A stretch of DNA of 64,000 nt from Chrysoperla carnea (lineage: Eukaryota; Arthropoda; Insecta; Neuroptera; Chrysopidae): positions 6,462,935 to 6,526,934 of the forward strand of contig NC_058338.1 of NCBI RefSeq assembly GCF_905475395.1. Reading direction: 5' to 3'. The notes beneath the pieces were generated by a model, which worked only from the letters and a program-made list of their open reading frames with translations, was not told where the DNA came from and ran no database searches. The position numbers and the translations under genes are program-made. Shown piece after piece: positions 1 through 13,000 of the stretch. Every line of letters starts with the position of its first letter. Position 1 is the stretch's first letter.

Positions 1-3000
1 TAATTAAAATTAAAAGAAAACCCGTATTCATTAGCTGTAATTTCGACTACCAGATGGCAATACTTGTACTTTAAAGGCCAATTAAAATATTCGAATTTAA
101 ATCAGATAAATCCCGCCAACTGGCGATCAAAATCTATACTATTAAACAAGAAATGAACCGCTTTTTCAGTGGTTCCAATTTAGACCAACGAAAGTACACG
201 AACTTGCTCGAAAAGTTATATTTTTTTGCTTATACCTTTACTCTCGTGATGAGAAAAATTCTCACAATTTCTGAAGGACTTGAAAAAAATATATTTTTTA
301 AAACTTTAGATAGGTTGAACAAAATCTAAAAAATTAATAATTTGAAAAAAGATAAAGTTGCATGAAGAAAGAAAAAGTTGCAATCACATATACAATTTGA
401 AAAATAAAAGTTCTTTGAGTATGATTTAAGCCGACCGTGAGCAAAATGCTCATAACGTGAGTGCTGACCTGTAATTATACTTCGTCTAGTAACATTGATT
501 ATAAATCTATTCCGTGTTTTTTTTTTTTTTTTTTTTTTTTTTATAAGCGAGCTCATTTAGTTTTATAAATAAAACTTAATAAAAAAAAAATTTTAATATG
601 CCTTCTTTTAAAATTAAAATTAAAACAGATAATAAACGAAAAATTTAATAAAATATAAATTTAAAAACACTTTTAAAATATTAAAATAAAAAAATTTAAT
701 TCTTTCCAATCTAAATTTATAAGAATTTAATAATTATTATTGATAATAATAATAACAATTAATAAAAAAAATTTTCTATACAACAATTAGATATTAAAAT
801 ATTAATTAAAATATTTTTTAATAAAATATTTAGATAAATAAATAAATTAAAATATATTACCAAAAAAAAAAATCAATTTATTACTATCCTTAAAATATAT
901 ATATATTTCATTTGTTTATATAACAGTTCAATTATTTCAACAACAAAAAAACGAAAAAGTAAAAAGTGATTTAAAAATAAGTGATTAAATTTTAAAAAAC
1001 TGACAGAAAATCAAATATGTAGCCAAAACATTGTGTACTGTTACCTAAAAAAAAACCACAATAGTTAACATACCTAATTAATTAAAATTAATTAATAAAT
1101 AATATTAATGTTTATTAAATTAAAAAATAAATGTATTTGTTAAGTATATTCATAACATTTATGTGAAACACACTTAAAATTATAATATTGGTATCTACTT
1201 TATCGATCTCATTTTCTTTTTAATATTATTTTTAATTTATTTGTTACTTTAAAAAAAAATAAATAAACATTAACTAAAAATATTTCCAAAAAAAATATAT
1301 TTCTCTTTTTATAAATTAAAATTTTTTTTAATTAATTTTATTTTAATTAAAAATATCTATTATTGCAGATGTCTGTTTTATCTACATTAAATTTTATTGT
1401 ATTTTTAGACATCTAGCATGTAAAATAATTGGTTTTCGTATTGAGTACAAGTGGTATTATGGGATTTTAATCTATCTAGCGATATAAAAAGGACTATAGG
1501 TGTTAGTTCGCATAGATTTATAATATTTAACGGAAATGCATCGCAATTTTATAACAGACTAAGGGAGCAATGACTATGGCACAGCATATTACAATGTATA
1601 ATAAAATGTAAAAAAAGGCATCTTTTGTCTTTTCATTCAATGAAAAAATCAGTCTAACAAGTATGGATGACTTCTTTTTCGTGGCGCTTACATTTTAGGA
1701 GTTAAAATCGAATAATTCTTTTTCCAAACAAAAGTGATCATATTTATTGTTTATTGTTTAATTTTTAATTAAAGTGGAAAATTTCTATAAATTTTCTTAA
1801 CTAATTTAGAGTTTATAACGCTTAGACATATTCATGATAGAAACAAAATTTTGTAATAGATAGTAGTTAGTCTATTTTCATCTGTCTGTCCATCTACATG
1901 AGCTCACAAACTCCAAAACAAGAACGGATATCGAGCAAAAATTTTTAAAGCATGTTTTAAAAAATTGAATAAAATCAGTTAATTAGAATGTTTAAAATTT
2001 TTGCAAACTACAAATTTCAGCCCGACTCGCACATAATACCACTTTTACACGTACCATTTTTGAATTCTATTTGTTTAAATCGAACTATAAAAATGAATGT
2101 CATAAATTAACGAATATGTGTATATGTTATTTATGTGCGAACAAAAAAAAATTGTTTAAAAGATATTTAAAGTCGATACAGATAATCAATAAAATCATAA
2201 TTAATATTTATTTATTTAAAACAAGAACAAATAAAATTAAAATATTCATAATTAATATAGGTTTGATGAACTGATAAAACACATCAAAAATGTCACACAC
2301 ACCTATACTACACTGCCAATGTTATTAAATCAATTTCACATAATTTTAATTAATGCATTTAACAGAAAAAATAAATAAAAAATAGTGAAATAAAATTGAA
2401 TTTTAAACATATTTATTTAATTATTTTTAATATTTATTTTATAAATTATTACTTTTCATTAATTTATAAGTGATTTTTTCTTAATACAGAATTTAGAAAT
2501 AGGTCAGTCATAGTGTTTAGAATCATTGATAAATAAGTGGTGCTGAATAAAGTGTCTTGGGTTCAAATCCCAGTGATGGCATTTCTTCAATAATATGTTT
2601 TTTTTTTTAATTTATTTATTTTTTGTTAAAATATTTAAAATTATGATGTGAATCTAAATCTATGCGAAATGTTATCTTTGAATGATTCATTTTTAATCGA
2701 ATTTTAAACGAACAGTGAAAACTTGCAGAGAAATCGTAATATGTGGCAAAATTTTGTTAAATGCTTGATTATTCCTATGTTTTTGAGGTTGTTGCTCACA
2801 TATCTGGAGCACAAAGACAAAAGTTGTAATTGAATAACTGTCTTCTACATAAAAATAAACCTTTCTAATTTTATTTTGTTTAAAACTGGCTGGAACTGGC
2901 TTCGAATCTGAAACAATCTTAATATTATTTTTTAATTATATCCTTCTAAGATTAAATATCAATATTTATAATTTTCAAAATAATTCAGAAAAAAAAATTC

Positions 3001-4760
3001 GAATTAATTAACTCTCATACATTTAGAAAGCATCCTCGAAACATAGATCAATTAAAAAATTGTAAAAAATCGAAATAATTACAATAAGCAAAGCACTCTG
3101 TCACAGATTATTTAAAAAAAAGAAAAACAAAAACCCATTTGAAAAAGTTATTAATTATTATATATCTCATTTACAATTAGATATTTATATAAAAAAAAAA
3201 TTATAAAAATTACTAAAAAAAAATAATTACAAAAAAATATTACACCTGCTTTAATAGAAATGTTTAATTAATTACTAATTGTTATTTAAAAACTCGACGT
3301 TATACGAAAATTCTATATATTATTATTTATTAAATTATATAAAAATGTATAAAAAAAAATTTATTGAAAAAAATATTGACGGACGCACAGACTTATTGAG
3401 ACGAATTGTTTAACGCAGAAATATTTCATTGATAATAATACAAAAAACTTCTTGTCATTTTAGAATTCGGTGAGAAGTATGATAGGCTTCAATGCAATAT
3501 GGCGTTTTTTTAGTGTTAAAGCCACTCCAAATATACGAGTTCATAGTTTTTCGCACTTCCAATCTCGGTATTTTACAACACATTTAGGTACTAGGGAAAA
3601 CCGAATCCATGTAGTTTCGTAAATATTCGATTATTCGATTTTGACCTTCTCCTTTCTCTAAATATTCAGCTTACAGTTTTCTCAAACAATAGGGGTTGAA
3701 TTATAATAGAGAAGTTGCATTGTTTTTTATTTTTTTTTTTTTTTTTTTCGAAATTTTTTCTAAACTATAAATTCAAATGGCAGTGACGCCATCACCTCGT
3801 TTTCGTAACGCCATCGCACGGAGAAATGATAATATAATATGAATAATGATAAATGGTTTGTTTCTCAGCTGAAGTTCACTATATTATAATGCAAATTTCC
3901 ATTGAAACCGATTGGCTCGCAGCCTCAACGGAGGTTAATACGTCAATACTGTTTTATTTATTCAAACATGTAACTATTTTTTTTATTAATAATTAGTAAA
4001 AAAATGGAATTATTCATTTTTTCAGCCAACTTTGAACGATAAATAATAATAAAAAGCTCGATAGCCTAGGAATTTTGTGTGATTTTTGGACTTATACGTT
4101 AATGGTGTCCGTAAACGGCCCGGTCGTTATAAAATTTGGGGTCGCTATATAGGTAATATCGAAAGTTACCTCTGTCCACATCGAATTTTAAAAAGACAAG
4201 GTTATTTGAATTATTTCTCTTTCATTATTGCCAATATTAATAAACTACTTGTATAAAAAAATTTATTTAAAAAAAAAAATATTGGCGGACAAATAGACAC
4301 TCATCAGACGAACTGTTTATAACGCATAAAAAAAGCCACACACAATAGTTAATATTATAAATTATATAGAGCTCAGTGGGGTCCAAATACGGATATTTCC
4401 GATGTAATCACGATTGTTTTCAAATAAAAAATAAAAAAAAAACTTTCATTATTATTAATATGAAAAAAAAATGATTGATAATAATATAAGAATAATAAAT
4501 GAAAAAAAAAATATATATATATATATAAATTTAAAATAAAAAAATTGTTTATAAAAATATTGTTTTTGTTATTATTTGTATATTGAGAGCATCCATTCAT
4601 CTATGAAATTCAACCTAGACAAATCTGTGTAGATCACACATAGGGAAAACTACGAGTTGTGGCTTGTTGCAAATAAATCCAAAAAAATATTCACTGGCCT
4701 TACACCTATAAGAAATTTCTCGGCGATGATCGCAGTAAGCATGATCGTCTAATTTATGAC
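1..4760. other. AT-rich gene-free stretch
   Basis: No coding region was found. The sequence is long A/T runs, including a poly-T tract near 518-542, with short non-conserved reading frames. Two stretches, about 3350-3425 and 4250-4335, are similar to each other: both have an A-rich lead-in, a GACGGAC or GGCGGAC core, then a GACGAA-CTGTTT-ACGCA string. They look like two copies of a small dispersed repeat. The tRNA-like relic is the only other feature. Confidence 0.5.
2507..2581 (+). pseudogene. tRNA-like relic (pseudo-tRNA or SINE head)
   Basis: The 3' half is a good T-arm: a five-base stem around the loop TTCAAAT, followed by TGATGGC. That end pairs with GTCATAG at the start of the interval to give a mostly paired seven-base acceptor stem with one mismatch. 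The D-arm is shortened and no clear anticodon stem can be drawn, so this is probably a degenerate tRNA or the RNA polymerase III promoter region of a tRNA-derived SINE. No second copy was recognised in the window. Confidence 0.4.
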
Positions 4761-4767
4761 ATGTAAA

Positions 4768-5071
4768 AAAAAAAACTTGTAACAAAAAAAAAAACCGACC
4801 TTAAAAGAAAAATTTTTCCAAAACAAATTAATATGCATTAAAAAGTAAAAAAATAACGATAATATAATGCAGTTAAAGTTTTTGTTATTTTTGGATTCGG
4901 TGTAAGCCAAGGAAATAACTCTGACAGAACAGTTTTGCTGACACCGACTCCAAAAATAACAATAATTTTAACTATATTATATTATCGATATTTTTTTACT
5001 TTGTAGTGCATATTGATTTATTTTGGAAAAGTTTTCTTTTGAAGTCGATTTTCTTTTTGTTAAAAGTTTTT
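4768..5071. mobile_element. Foldback (MITE-like) element, about 300 bp
   Basis: Almost the whole interval is one imperfect inverted repeat. The left arm (about 4768-4912) and the right arm (about 4930-5071) are complementary over roughly 140 bases with scattered mismatches; both contain GATAATATAAT and GTTATTTTTGGA cores near the centre. There is no coding capacity. A related end, recognisable by AAGTCGGTTTTCTTTTTG, occurs near 55199-55225. The structure fits a non-autonomous DNA transposon of foldback type. Target-site duplications could not be fixed because the ends lie in A/T runs. Confidence 0.7.
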
Positions 5072-5400
5072 TTTTTATTAGTGATTTTAAGTGAATTTGA
5101 AGTACCCTAACTAATTTGTCACTAAAAAAAGAATCATCGAAATGGGTTGGCGTGATATTGAATTATTCGTCCTCTTGTCGTGCATACTTATTGCAAATTT
5201 AAGACTTTTATGGTTTTCTCACGGATGCCATTGTCAGAACTGGACCAAATGAGACAATACAAGAAGCACCAGCTTTCAAATAAAAAAAGAATCATAAAAA
5301 TCGTTCACCCAGTCGAAAGTTCTCCTTTTTGAAGTCGGTTAAAAAATATAGTCGAATTGAGAACCTTCTCCTTTTTTGAAGCCGATTAATAATCGAAATC
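5072..5400 (+). repeat. Dispersed repeat next to the foldback element
   Basis: The segment about 5095-5205 recurs in reverse complement at about 55035-55170; shared strings include CGTGCATACTTATTGCAAAT and GATATTGAATTATTCGT (with small changes). In both places it lies beside the AAGTCGG...TTTTTGTTAAAAG end of the foldback family, so the two parts probably belong to one larger transposable element. A short motif resembling TTCTCCTTTTTTGAAG-CGATTAA occurs twice (about 5320 and 5365). Confidence 0.5.
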
Positions 5401-5514
5401 CATGTCTTTTAATGTAAAATTTTTTTAACTTTTTATTATCTTTTGGAAAATGAAAAATCCAATTGTATAAAATCATCAATATATTTAAATATATTTCAAA
5501 TCAAGACAAGAAAA

Positions 5515-8500
5515 ATGTCGTCGAAACAATTATTAATGAATAATACCATTTTAATATTAATTTTTGTGTTAATAATTAATATACAATTGAATGAAACACA
5601 TTTTAATTATAATAATTTAAATAACTATCGACGTACAACAATTAAACCAAATATTAATAATAATAATCAACAAATTGATAATACAAGACCCATAATTGGT
5701 TAGTACTCAGCAATCAATCGATCAATTTCATTTTTTTATCATGGTTAAAGAGAGAATTTAATGCGTATTTCAAAAGAGGAATCGCAAAGTATTTAAATAG
5801 TTAATTCATTTTGTTATATTTCATATTTTATTAATTTTTTACCATATCTAGGTGTTTTAAGTCAAGAATTAAATTCACAAATCTATCGATTATGTACGCT
5901 AGCAACGTATAAATCATATATCGCAGCATCTTATGTGAAATATATCGAATCAGCTGGAGCGCGTGTTGTTCCTATTAAGTAAGTATAGAAATTTATTCAA
6001 AATTTTCCAGTGAAATATGAATCATAAAATATATCATAGTATTACACACAATTATTTAAAAAATTGTTGAAAAAAGGCTTTACAATTAGAATCTAGACAA
6101 AAATGGAAGTTATACTTTTATGAAGCCTGGTTTTTCATCAAACAGCTCATATTATTGCTTTTGAGGAAAATGTCTCGGGAAATTAGGACCCTGTATAATT
6201 GAATGTTTTAGAATTGGTCAACCGGATTCTTATTATGAAGAAATTGTTAATTCTGTAAATGGGTAAGTAACTGTTAAATAGTTATACCTTTAAAAGTTTT
6301 CCAAAAAAATATTTATTTTTACCCGCAACAAATTCCTACATAAAAGATCTCTATAATAGTCAATAGCCTTTCTTATGTGACATTTACAGTATAAAATCAA
6401 TAACTTCTAGAAATTTTAAACTTCTATCATTAGCGATTTAGGCTGGGCGTCGATATATCAGTCGCGACATGCTTACCCCCCAACCGGATTATTTCCCCCC
6501 TCTGAAATGTTTCTGATTTTAAATAATAAAAAAAAGAATCATTATGAAAAAAAAATCATCAAAATCGGAGCAGTTATTGAGGATTTCCGAGTAAAAACAT
6601 TCATTGCTGCGACTAAATATTAAATATTCATTTTTTACAAATAATTTAATGCAAATAATATCCTTATATGTAGTATTTTATTACCTGGTGATAATGCATT
6701 ACTAAATGAAACACATGGTTATGGTGAAGCTGCACATAAAATTTATAAATTAATAATCAATAAAAATAAAAATAATCAACAACCAATACCATTATTTGGT
6801 ATATGTTTAGGATTTCAAGCAATCATCTATAATGCATTAAAACAACAAGATATTCGAACACGATGTCATATAAGTGGTATATCGTTACCATTAATTTTCC
6901 AATATGGTACGTATTTTTCTAGAATATGATGGGCGTATTTGTTAGCTGGATAACTCAAAAAATAAGTTTCATTTGATAAGTAAAAGTGATTGAGTTTTTG
7001 GGCAAGAGTGACAAAATATGTACTTTTTAAAATTTTGGCAAATGATAGTCGTTCTAAAGAAAAGTTTCCATGGTCACAAGTCATGAAAATGACAGGATTT
7101 CATGTTATAGCTAAATTAAAGTTGGAAAATGTACTCATTTGTATAATATATGCCTATGTGTGTATAGGCAAATACATATACAGATATGTATAACTACATG
7201 AATAAGTGTGTTTTTTAATGTAAGGGTGTTGTTTTTTAATTATTGTTTTTTTGAAGAATATGTTACAAAATTCAAAGAAGAAACAGTGTTAAATGTTCAA
7301 TGGATCAATAATATGAATTTTTAAGATCAATATTTTCAGCTACATTAAATTACAATAATTTTTTTTCTATATAAATGAGTACTTTTTCCAATTTTAATTT
7401 AGCGATAACTTGAAATCCTGTCATTTTCATGACTTGTGACCATGGAAACTTTTATTCAGAATTTCTTAAACTATCATTCCCGAAAATTTGAAAAAGTTTG
7501 ACCGAAATGCAGATAACATATAATTTTTGCGAGTTCTATAGAGTTGTTTTCAATAACATTGAGCCTTTGGTTATTGAGAAAAAAAGGTACGAAAATCTGG
7601 TTCATTTCGCGATTCAATGACAAGTGCTTGTATGGTCAACTGAAATTGCTTCGGAATGTCACCTTCCATAAATGATTTTAAGCAACATATCTGACATTCA
7701 ATCCCATATCGTCAAATAGATCTGATTTTGAAAGGACCAATTGTTCCACGATAGCCCCTTTCTAGATTCGATCTCTCTAGATACAGTAAAACTTATTTTT
7801 GGAGCTACTATTGTCAAGATTAAAAAAATAATAATTAACTTAAGTGAATTAAATAGATTATACAAAAAGTCGTTTATTCAAAACAGCTCCATATGAGATT
7901 ATAAATATATTAAAATCACAATCCGTAACAGCAAATAGTCATTCATATTGTATTACATCGAAGGTAAGCAAATAATTTGGTTAATATCATATAGGAAGGC
8001 TTTCGAAAACTATCGCATTGAAATAGTAAAGTGAGATGGAGGATTAACTGTTTTTCTATCTTAAACGGTTTCCAAGATAGATCCTTTTCCATTTGATGGA
8101 ATGAGCAAAAAATGCTCCATTTTAAAAATAGGCATATCTCGATCAATTTTGAAGCTAGAAAGTTAAATTGTAAAAAACTTCAAACCTGCTAAAAATTTCG
8201 CATTTATTTTGCTCCTTAAGTTATATAAGTACACCTCCTGGGATTGGACAAACTTGGATTACACGCATTAAGGACCAAATGAAACTATTAAAACCATTTC
8301 CAACTTACTTTCGAAATTTTAATTTGATTAGCCTAGCCTATTATACCCATGATTAAAATTTTGTTTTTATTACCGTTCATAGTTCATAATCATTTTCAAA
8401 TTTTATGTCAAAAGCCATCTATGAACAGTAATAAGAAGTTACCAAAGATCAGAATCAGAATTAAAAGTTATTTAAATTAAAACTGTAATTATTGAATTCT

Positions 8501-8969
8501 GCACTTTTCTTCTCAGAATTTTATCCTCTATCTTCCAGTCTTCTTCCAATGCCATAGTTTAAAAGTCACCTCCCCCTCCCGCCTTCGGTATACTATATTA
8601 ATGTCCAATATATTTTGATAGGATGCAATAAAATATAAATTAAATAAAAAATGGTTAATATTATCAACGAATAAAATCCGTAATCTATTATATATCTCAT
8701 CAATTGAATCTAAACATTATCCAATATGGGGTATACAATTTCATCCAGAGAAAACAATGTTTGAATGGAGTAAAGAACATTATGATCATACTATACATGG
8801 TATATTAGTATCACAATATTTAATGAATTTCTTTGTAAATGAATGTCGTAAAAATAATCAAACATTTCATTCTAAACAAATGGAATTATCATCATTAATA
8901 TATAATTTTAATTTATTATATACAGCTAAAAATGGTTGTCAATATGAACAATGTTATGTTATATCATAA
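5515..8969 (+). CDS. Gamma-glutamyl hydrolase, copy 1
   Basis: Predicted peptidase of family C26 (class I glutamine amidotransferase fold) that cleaves gamma-glutamyl tails from folylpolyglutamates and antifolates in lysosomes or after secretion. Six exons fit: 5515-5698, 5852-5978, 6212-6262, 6674-6906, 7857-7963 and 8622-8969, giving 349 residues, slightly longer than the human enzyme. The start at 5515 (AAAAATG) opens a hydrophobic N-terminus (NNTILILIFVLIINI) typical of a signal peptide; an in-frame ATG at 5443 would put a charged leader before it and is less likely. The mature domain begins near RPIIGVLSQE. The nucleophile lies in GICLGFQ (family form GTCLGFE) and the His/Glu pair in GIQFHPEK, so the active site looks complete. 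Intron 4 holds a foldback repeat. It is the upstream member of a tandem pair, and the frame is open throughout. Family call is firm; exon edges come from splice signals and comparison with copy 2. Confidence 0.9.
6985..7510. repeat. Inverted repeat inside intron 4 of hydrolase copy 1
   Basis: About 6990-7135 and 7374-7505 are reverse complements of each other: the string CCATGGTCACAAGTCATGAA in the left arm is matched by TTCATGACTTGTGACCATGG in the right. The arms are about 130-145 bases and the spacer about 240 bases, without coding potential. It is best read as a non-autonomous foldback element that landed in the intron. If transcribed with the gene it would form a long stem. Confidence 0.7.
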
Positions 8970-8997
8970 ATTGTGCATTTTATATTTCATTTATTTA

Positions 8998-9003
8998 AAT
9001 AAA
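8998..9003 (+). promoter_or_regulatory. Poly(A) signal of hydrolase copy 1
   Basis: A canonical AATAAA lies 29 bases after the stop codon, the first such hexamer downstream. Confidence 0.5.
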
Positions 9004-9396
9004 CCGCGGACTGAAGAATTGTGTTTATTTTTGTTCAATAACTGAAGGCCAGGACAAAATAATACACCAAAAGGTGAAACAAGATGTAATTTTGCAAAAA
9101 ATCGTGTAACTTGAAAAAATAGACAAATTTTGAAAAGCTGCATCTCCGAAACTATCGGTTGTATAAAAACTGGTCTCAAATTGTTGCAAATACGAAATAA
9201 AACTACGATATGCACTAATAGATGTCAGGAAGCGTCATGTTTTGCAGTTTGTGTTTCAGTATTTCTTGAAACCACAAGTAAAACGAGGGTTTTTAAAAAT
9301 GAAACCTAGCTAGATCGACTTTTCCCCCCAAAAAACCTCTATATACTCAATTTCATGAAAATCCTTCGAGTCATTTCCGAGATTGTTGATATATTA

Positions 9397-9877
9397 TCAC
9401 TACATATTATAAAACAAAGTCGCTTTTTCTGTCCCTATGTCCCTATGTACGCTTAAATCTTTGAAACTACGCAACGGATTTTGATGCGGTTTTTTTTAAT
9501 AGATAGAGTAATTCAAGAGGAAGGTTTTTATGTATAATACATCCATATTATAGTAGAGTAAGGGGTTGAAATAGGGGTTGAAAGGGATATGCTTCAAAAA
9601 CTAAAAAAGTTGTGCATCGATTAAGCTAAAATATTGACACGATATACAACCAGCTTCAAAGATCTATTGTTTTTATCTACTTTTAACATTCGGAGGGTAG
9701 AAAGGTGTAGCGAGAAAGTGGGAAGGAATTATCGAATATTTACAAATATACCTAAGTGGGGTATCAAATAAAAGAGCATGACGTGTACATTACAAAACTG
9801 TTATCCAACGCAAGGAAATGTGGAGGGAGGGGTGCAAGTGGGGATGTTGCCCAGCAAAGCGGGTAGTTCACAGCTAG
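9397..9877 (+). mobile_element. Non-autonomous Helitron-like element, 481 bp
   Basis: The element starts with TC (after an A) and ends with CTAG (before a T), the Helitron termini and host A/T target. About ten bases before the end is a short GC hairpin (GCCC-AGCAAA-GCGGG), as Helitrons have. There is no terminal inverted repeat and no Rep/helicase reading frame, so it is a passenger copy. A second, slightly shorter copy in opposite orientation lies at 59601-60052 and shares almost all of the sequence. It sits between the two hydrolase genes. Confidence 0.75.
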
Positions 9878-10058
9878 TATATATATACAATGATTGCTCG
9901 TTTGAATATATAAGATTTTAAGTATAAAATTTGTAAATTATTGCTATGGAAATAAAATTTTGATTTGCAAGGCACGACAAATAATTATTTACCATAAGTA
10001 AACTTTCGAAATGATTTTTGGAATAAATTAAAATATAACTAACAAAATTATAAAAATA

Positions 10059-13000
10059 ATGTTTAAATATTTTATAATAATTTATTTTTTAATATTAATA
10101 ATAATCCCGTTAAATGATACATTTCATCAAATCAATAAAAAAACGAAAACGATTAAACGTAAAGCTCAAATTGCTCAACATATTAACGAATTACATCAGC
10201 ATGGTCATGGAGAATGGCCACCATTCATGGGTCCACATAATTCACGACCAATAATTGGTATATTAAGTCAAGAAATTAGTCCACCATTAGTTAATTGTGT
10301 TCCATTTTACCTGTCGATATCCAAGTATAAATCGTACATTTCTGCATCTTATGTAAAATATATTGAAATGGCTGGTGCCCGTGTTGTACCTATCAGGTGG
10401 GTGATTTTCGAGTTTCATTTAAGGCATTTCTAACTATAAATGCGACTAAAAATAGTTTGATCATAAATTTGAAAAGTATGACCCAAATTTAGTAGGATTA
10501 CATACTTTGTTCATCAAAATTGGATAAAATTTGGATGTGATAGAGGAAAATTAAATTTTTTGGATTTTGATGACGTCATAAAGTTAAAAAATTTCAATTT
10601 TTTGATAACACAGGCAAATTTGATCCGATCTTAATGGAATTTTTTTTGAATCCCACTAATTTTGGGTCAGTCTTTATATATGTGATGTCAATTTTTCGCT
10701 AGCTATCACTAATGTGCTTAATTCAAGGACCAGGACTCCATATTCTTGAAACCTCATAAAGCTAGGTTAATTTTTATCACAAATTTGAAAAGTATGACCC
10801 AAATTTAGTAGGATTACATCCTTTGTTCATCAAAATTGGATAAAATTTGGATGAGATAGAGCAAAATTAAATTTTTTGGGTTTTGATGACGTCATAAAGT
10901 TAAAAAATTTCAATTTTTTGATAACACAGGCAAATTTGATCCGATCTTAATGGAATTTTTTTTGAAACCCACTAATTTTGGGTCAGTCTTTTTATCTGTG
11001 ATGTCAATTTTTCGCTAGCTATCACTTGTGTGCTTCATTCCGGTACCAGGACTCCATATTTTTGAAACCTCATAAAGCTAGGTTAATTTTGACCACAAAT
11101 TTGAAAAGTATGACCCAAATTTAGTAGGATTACATACTTGGTTTATCAAAATTGGATAAAATTTGGATGTGATAGAGCAAAATTAAATTTTTTGGATTTT
11201 GATGACAATTTTTTGCATAATATGGGCAAATTTGATCCAATCTAATTGAAATTTTTTTTTGAAACCCACTAATTGTGGGTTATTCTTTCCAACTGTGATT
11301 TTTGCTAAATTTCCAAATTTCGTTTTTAGACTTTAATTGCTCGTAAACTATGGAACATTTAAATTTGAACTATTATTGAGCTTAAAACTTAAATATATGG
11401 ATGTGAATAGGCTGTTTTATGATTTTTTGTTTCAGAATTGGACAATCAACACAGTATTATCAATTGATGGCGTCCTCATTAAATGGGTAAATTATTTATA
11501 TCCCTAGGATAACTATTTCCGAAAATAGACAATAAACATATTTGATTTGAACTTATACAAATTTTTAGAGTTGTTTTTCCTGGTGGAGCCGCCATGTTAA
11601 CAGCAAATGATGGATATGCAGATGTTGCAAAAATATTTTACTCGTATGCAATCAATCAAAATTTACCAATATGGGGTACATGTTTAGGTTTTGAAATAAT
11701 TCTTGTATTAAGTGCTGGAACAGATCTTCGAACACGATGTAATGTAATTAATAGTATAACAAGACCGTTAAGATTAAGAAAAGGTAAAATTATAGCTAGA
11801 AAAATTTTTTTCTTTGACAATCTGAAATGTTTTAAATTTTTCTCTTACGATTAATTCTGAATAAGTCATACACTTACTTTAGCCAGATTTTCATAAAATT
11901 TATTATTAATTCTGAAAAATTCTTCAAGAAGAGTCCAAAAATGTGTAATAATGCTTCAAACAGCTTCATAGTATTCTCATTCTTCTAGAATTGTTTTTCA
12001 GGAAACTGCAAGACTAAATAAGACTATTGGCAGAAAATATTTCCATCAGGGTAAGATAAGGTGTGGGTATGATTGTGGCTTGCGTTCAGCCAAGCATACG
12101 CCATTGCAATTCTTTTTGTGCGATTTTCTTAAGGATGTATGAGCATGGTAGTGGGGGCACAAATTTAAAAATAGATATTTTCAATTTTGATGATAAATTT
12201 ATATTATCTCTTGACGATATAAGACGAAAAGTAAGAATAAAATTTTTCGATATTTGGCTTAATTTTCAAAATATCGAAAATTGAAAATTTTGTTTAATTA
12301 TTCAGCTTTCGATATTTCGAAAACCAAGACACATATTGAATTTCATTTTTATTTTTCGTCTACATTCATGAAGTTATAACAAAATTCATCATCAAAGTTG
12401 AAAATAAGATAAAAATAATTTCAACCCTTAATCTACCCTGCTCTTACATCCCTTATATGGACGGTGACACTTAGCTTTTTTCTTTTCTAATTCATTGCTA
12501 ATATGTTTATTTTCTATTAAAAAGTTTTTTTTTAATTTGTTTTCATTCATTCCAAATGAAAATTATCAAAAACTTCCAAAATATGTCGTTTTTTTGAGAT
12601 TCCTCCATAAGAGCCAATGTATTTTATATCGATTTTTAAAGACTTTTTTCTTAAAAATTTGCACGGATATCTAAGCTGAAATTTTAACCACATATTCTTT
12701 GAGTAAAAGGCTACCTATAAACAAATTTTTAGCCTTTAAATCAAACATTGTTGTCATGCTCATACATCCTTAAGAATCGCGTCTATAACAAGAAACTGCA
12801 ACGATGTAGCACCCAAAAGCTAACATTCGTCAAGTTATAGCCGACCCTGGTGGAAAAAATATTTGAAAAAAGAATAAGTCTTAGTAAGTCTTAGGAAACT
12901 CTGAAAAAGTCTTAGAAACTTTAAAAAAGTATTAAAAACTCTGAATAACTATGAATTAGACTAGTCCGAAAACGTTGAGAAATTCAAAGTTTATAAGACT

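Noticed and set aside
326-556. Lys/Phe-rich open frame on the - strand in the poly-T region
   Set aside because: Low complexity translation of an A/T run with no start context or homology.
12063-12284. Possible extra exon inside hydrolase copy 2
   Set aside because: It lies in an intron, contains part of an inverted repeat, and the flanking exons join in frame without it.
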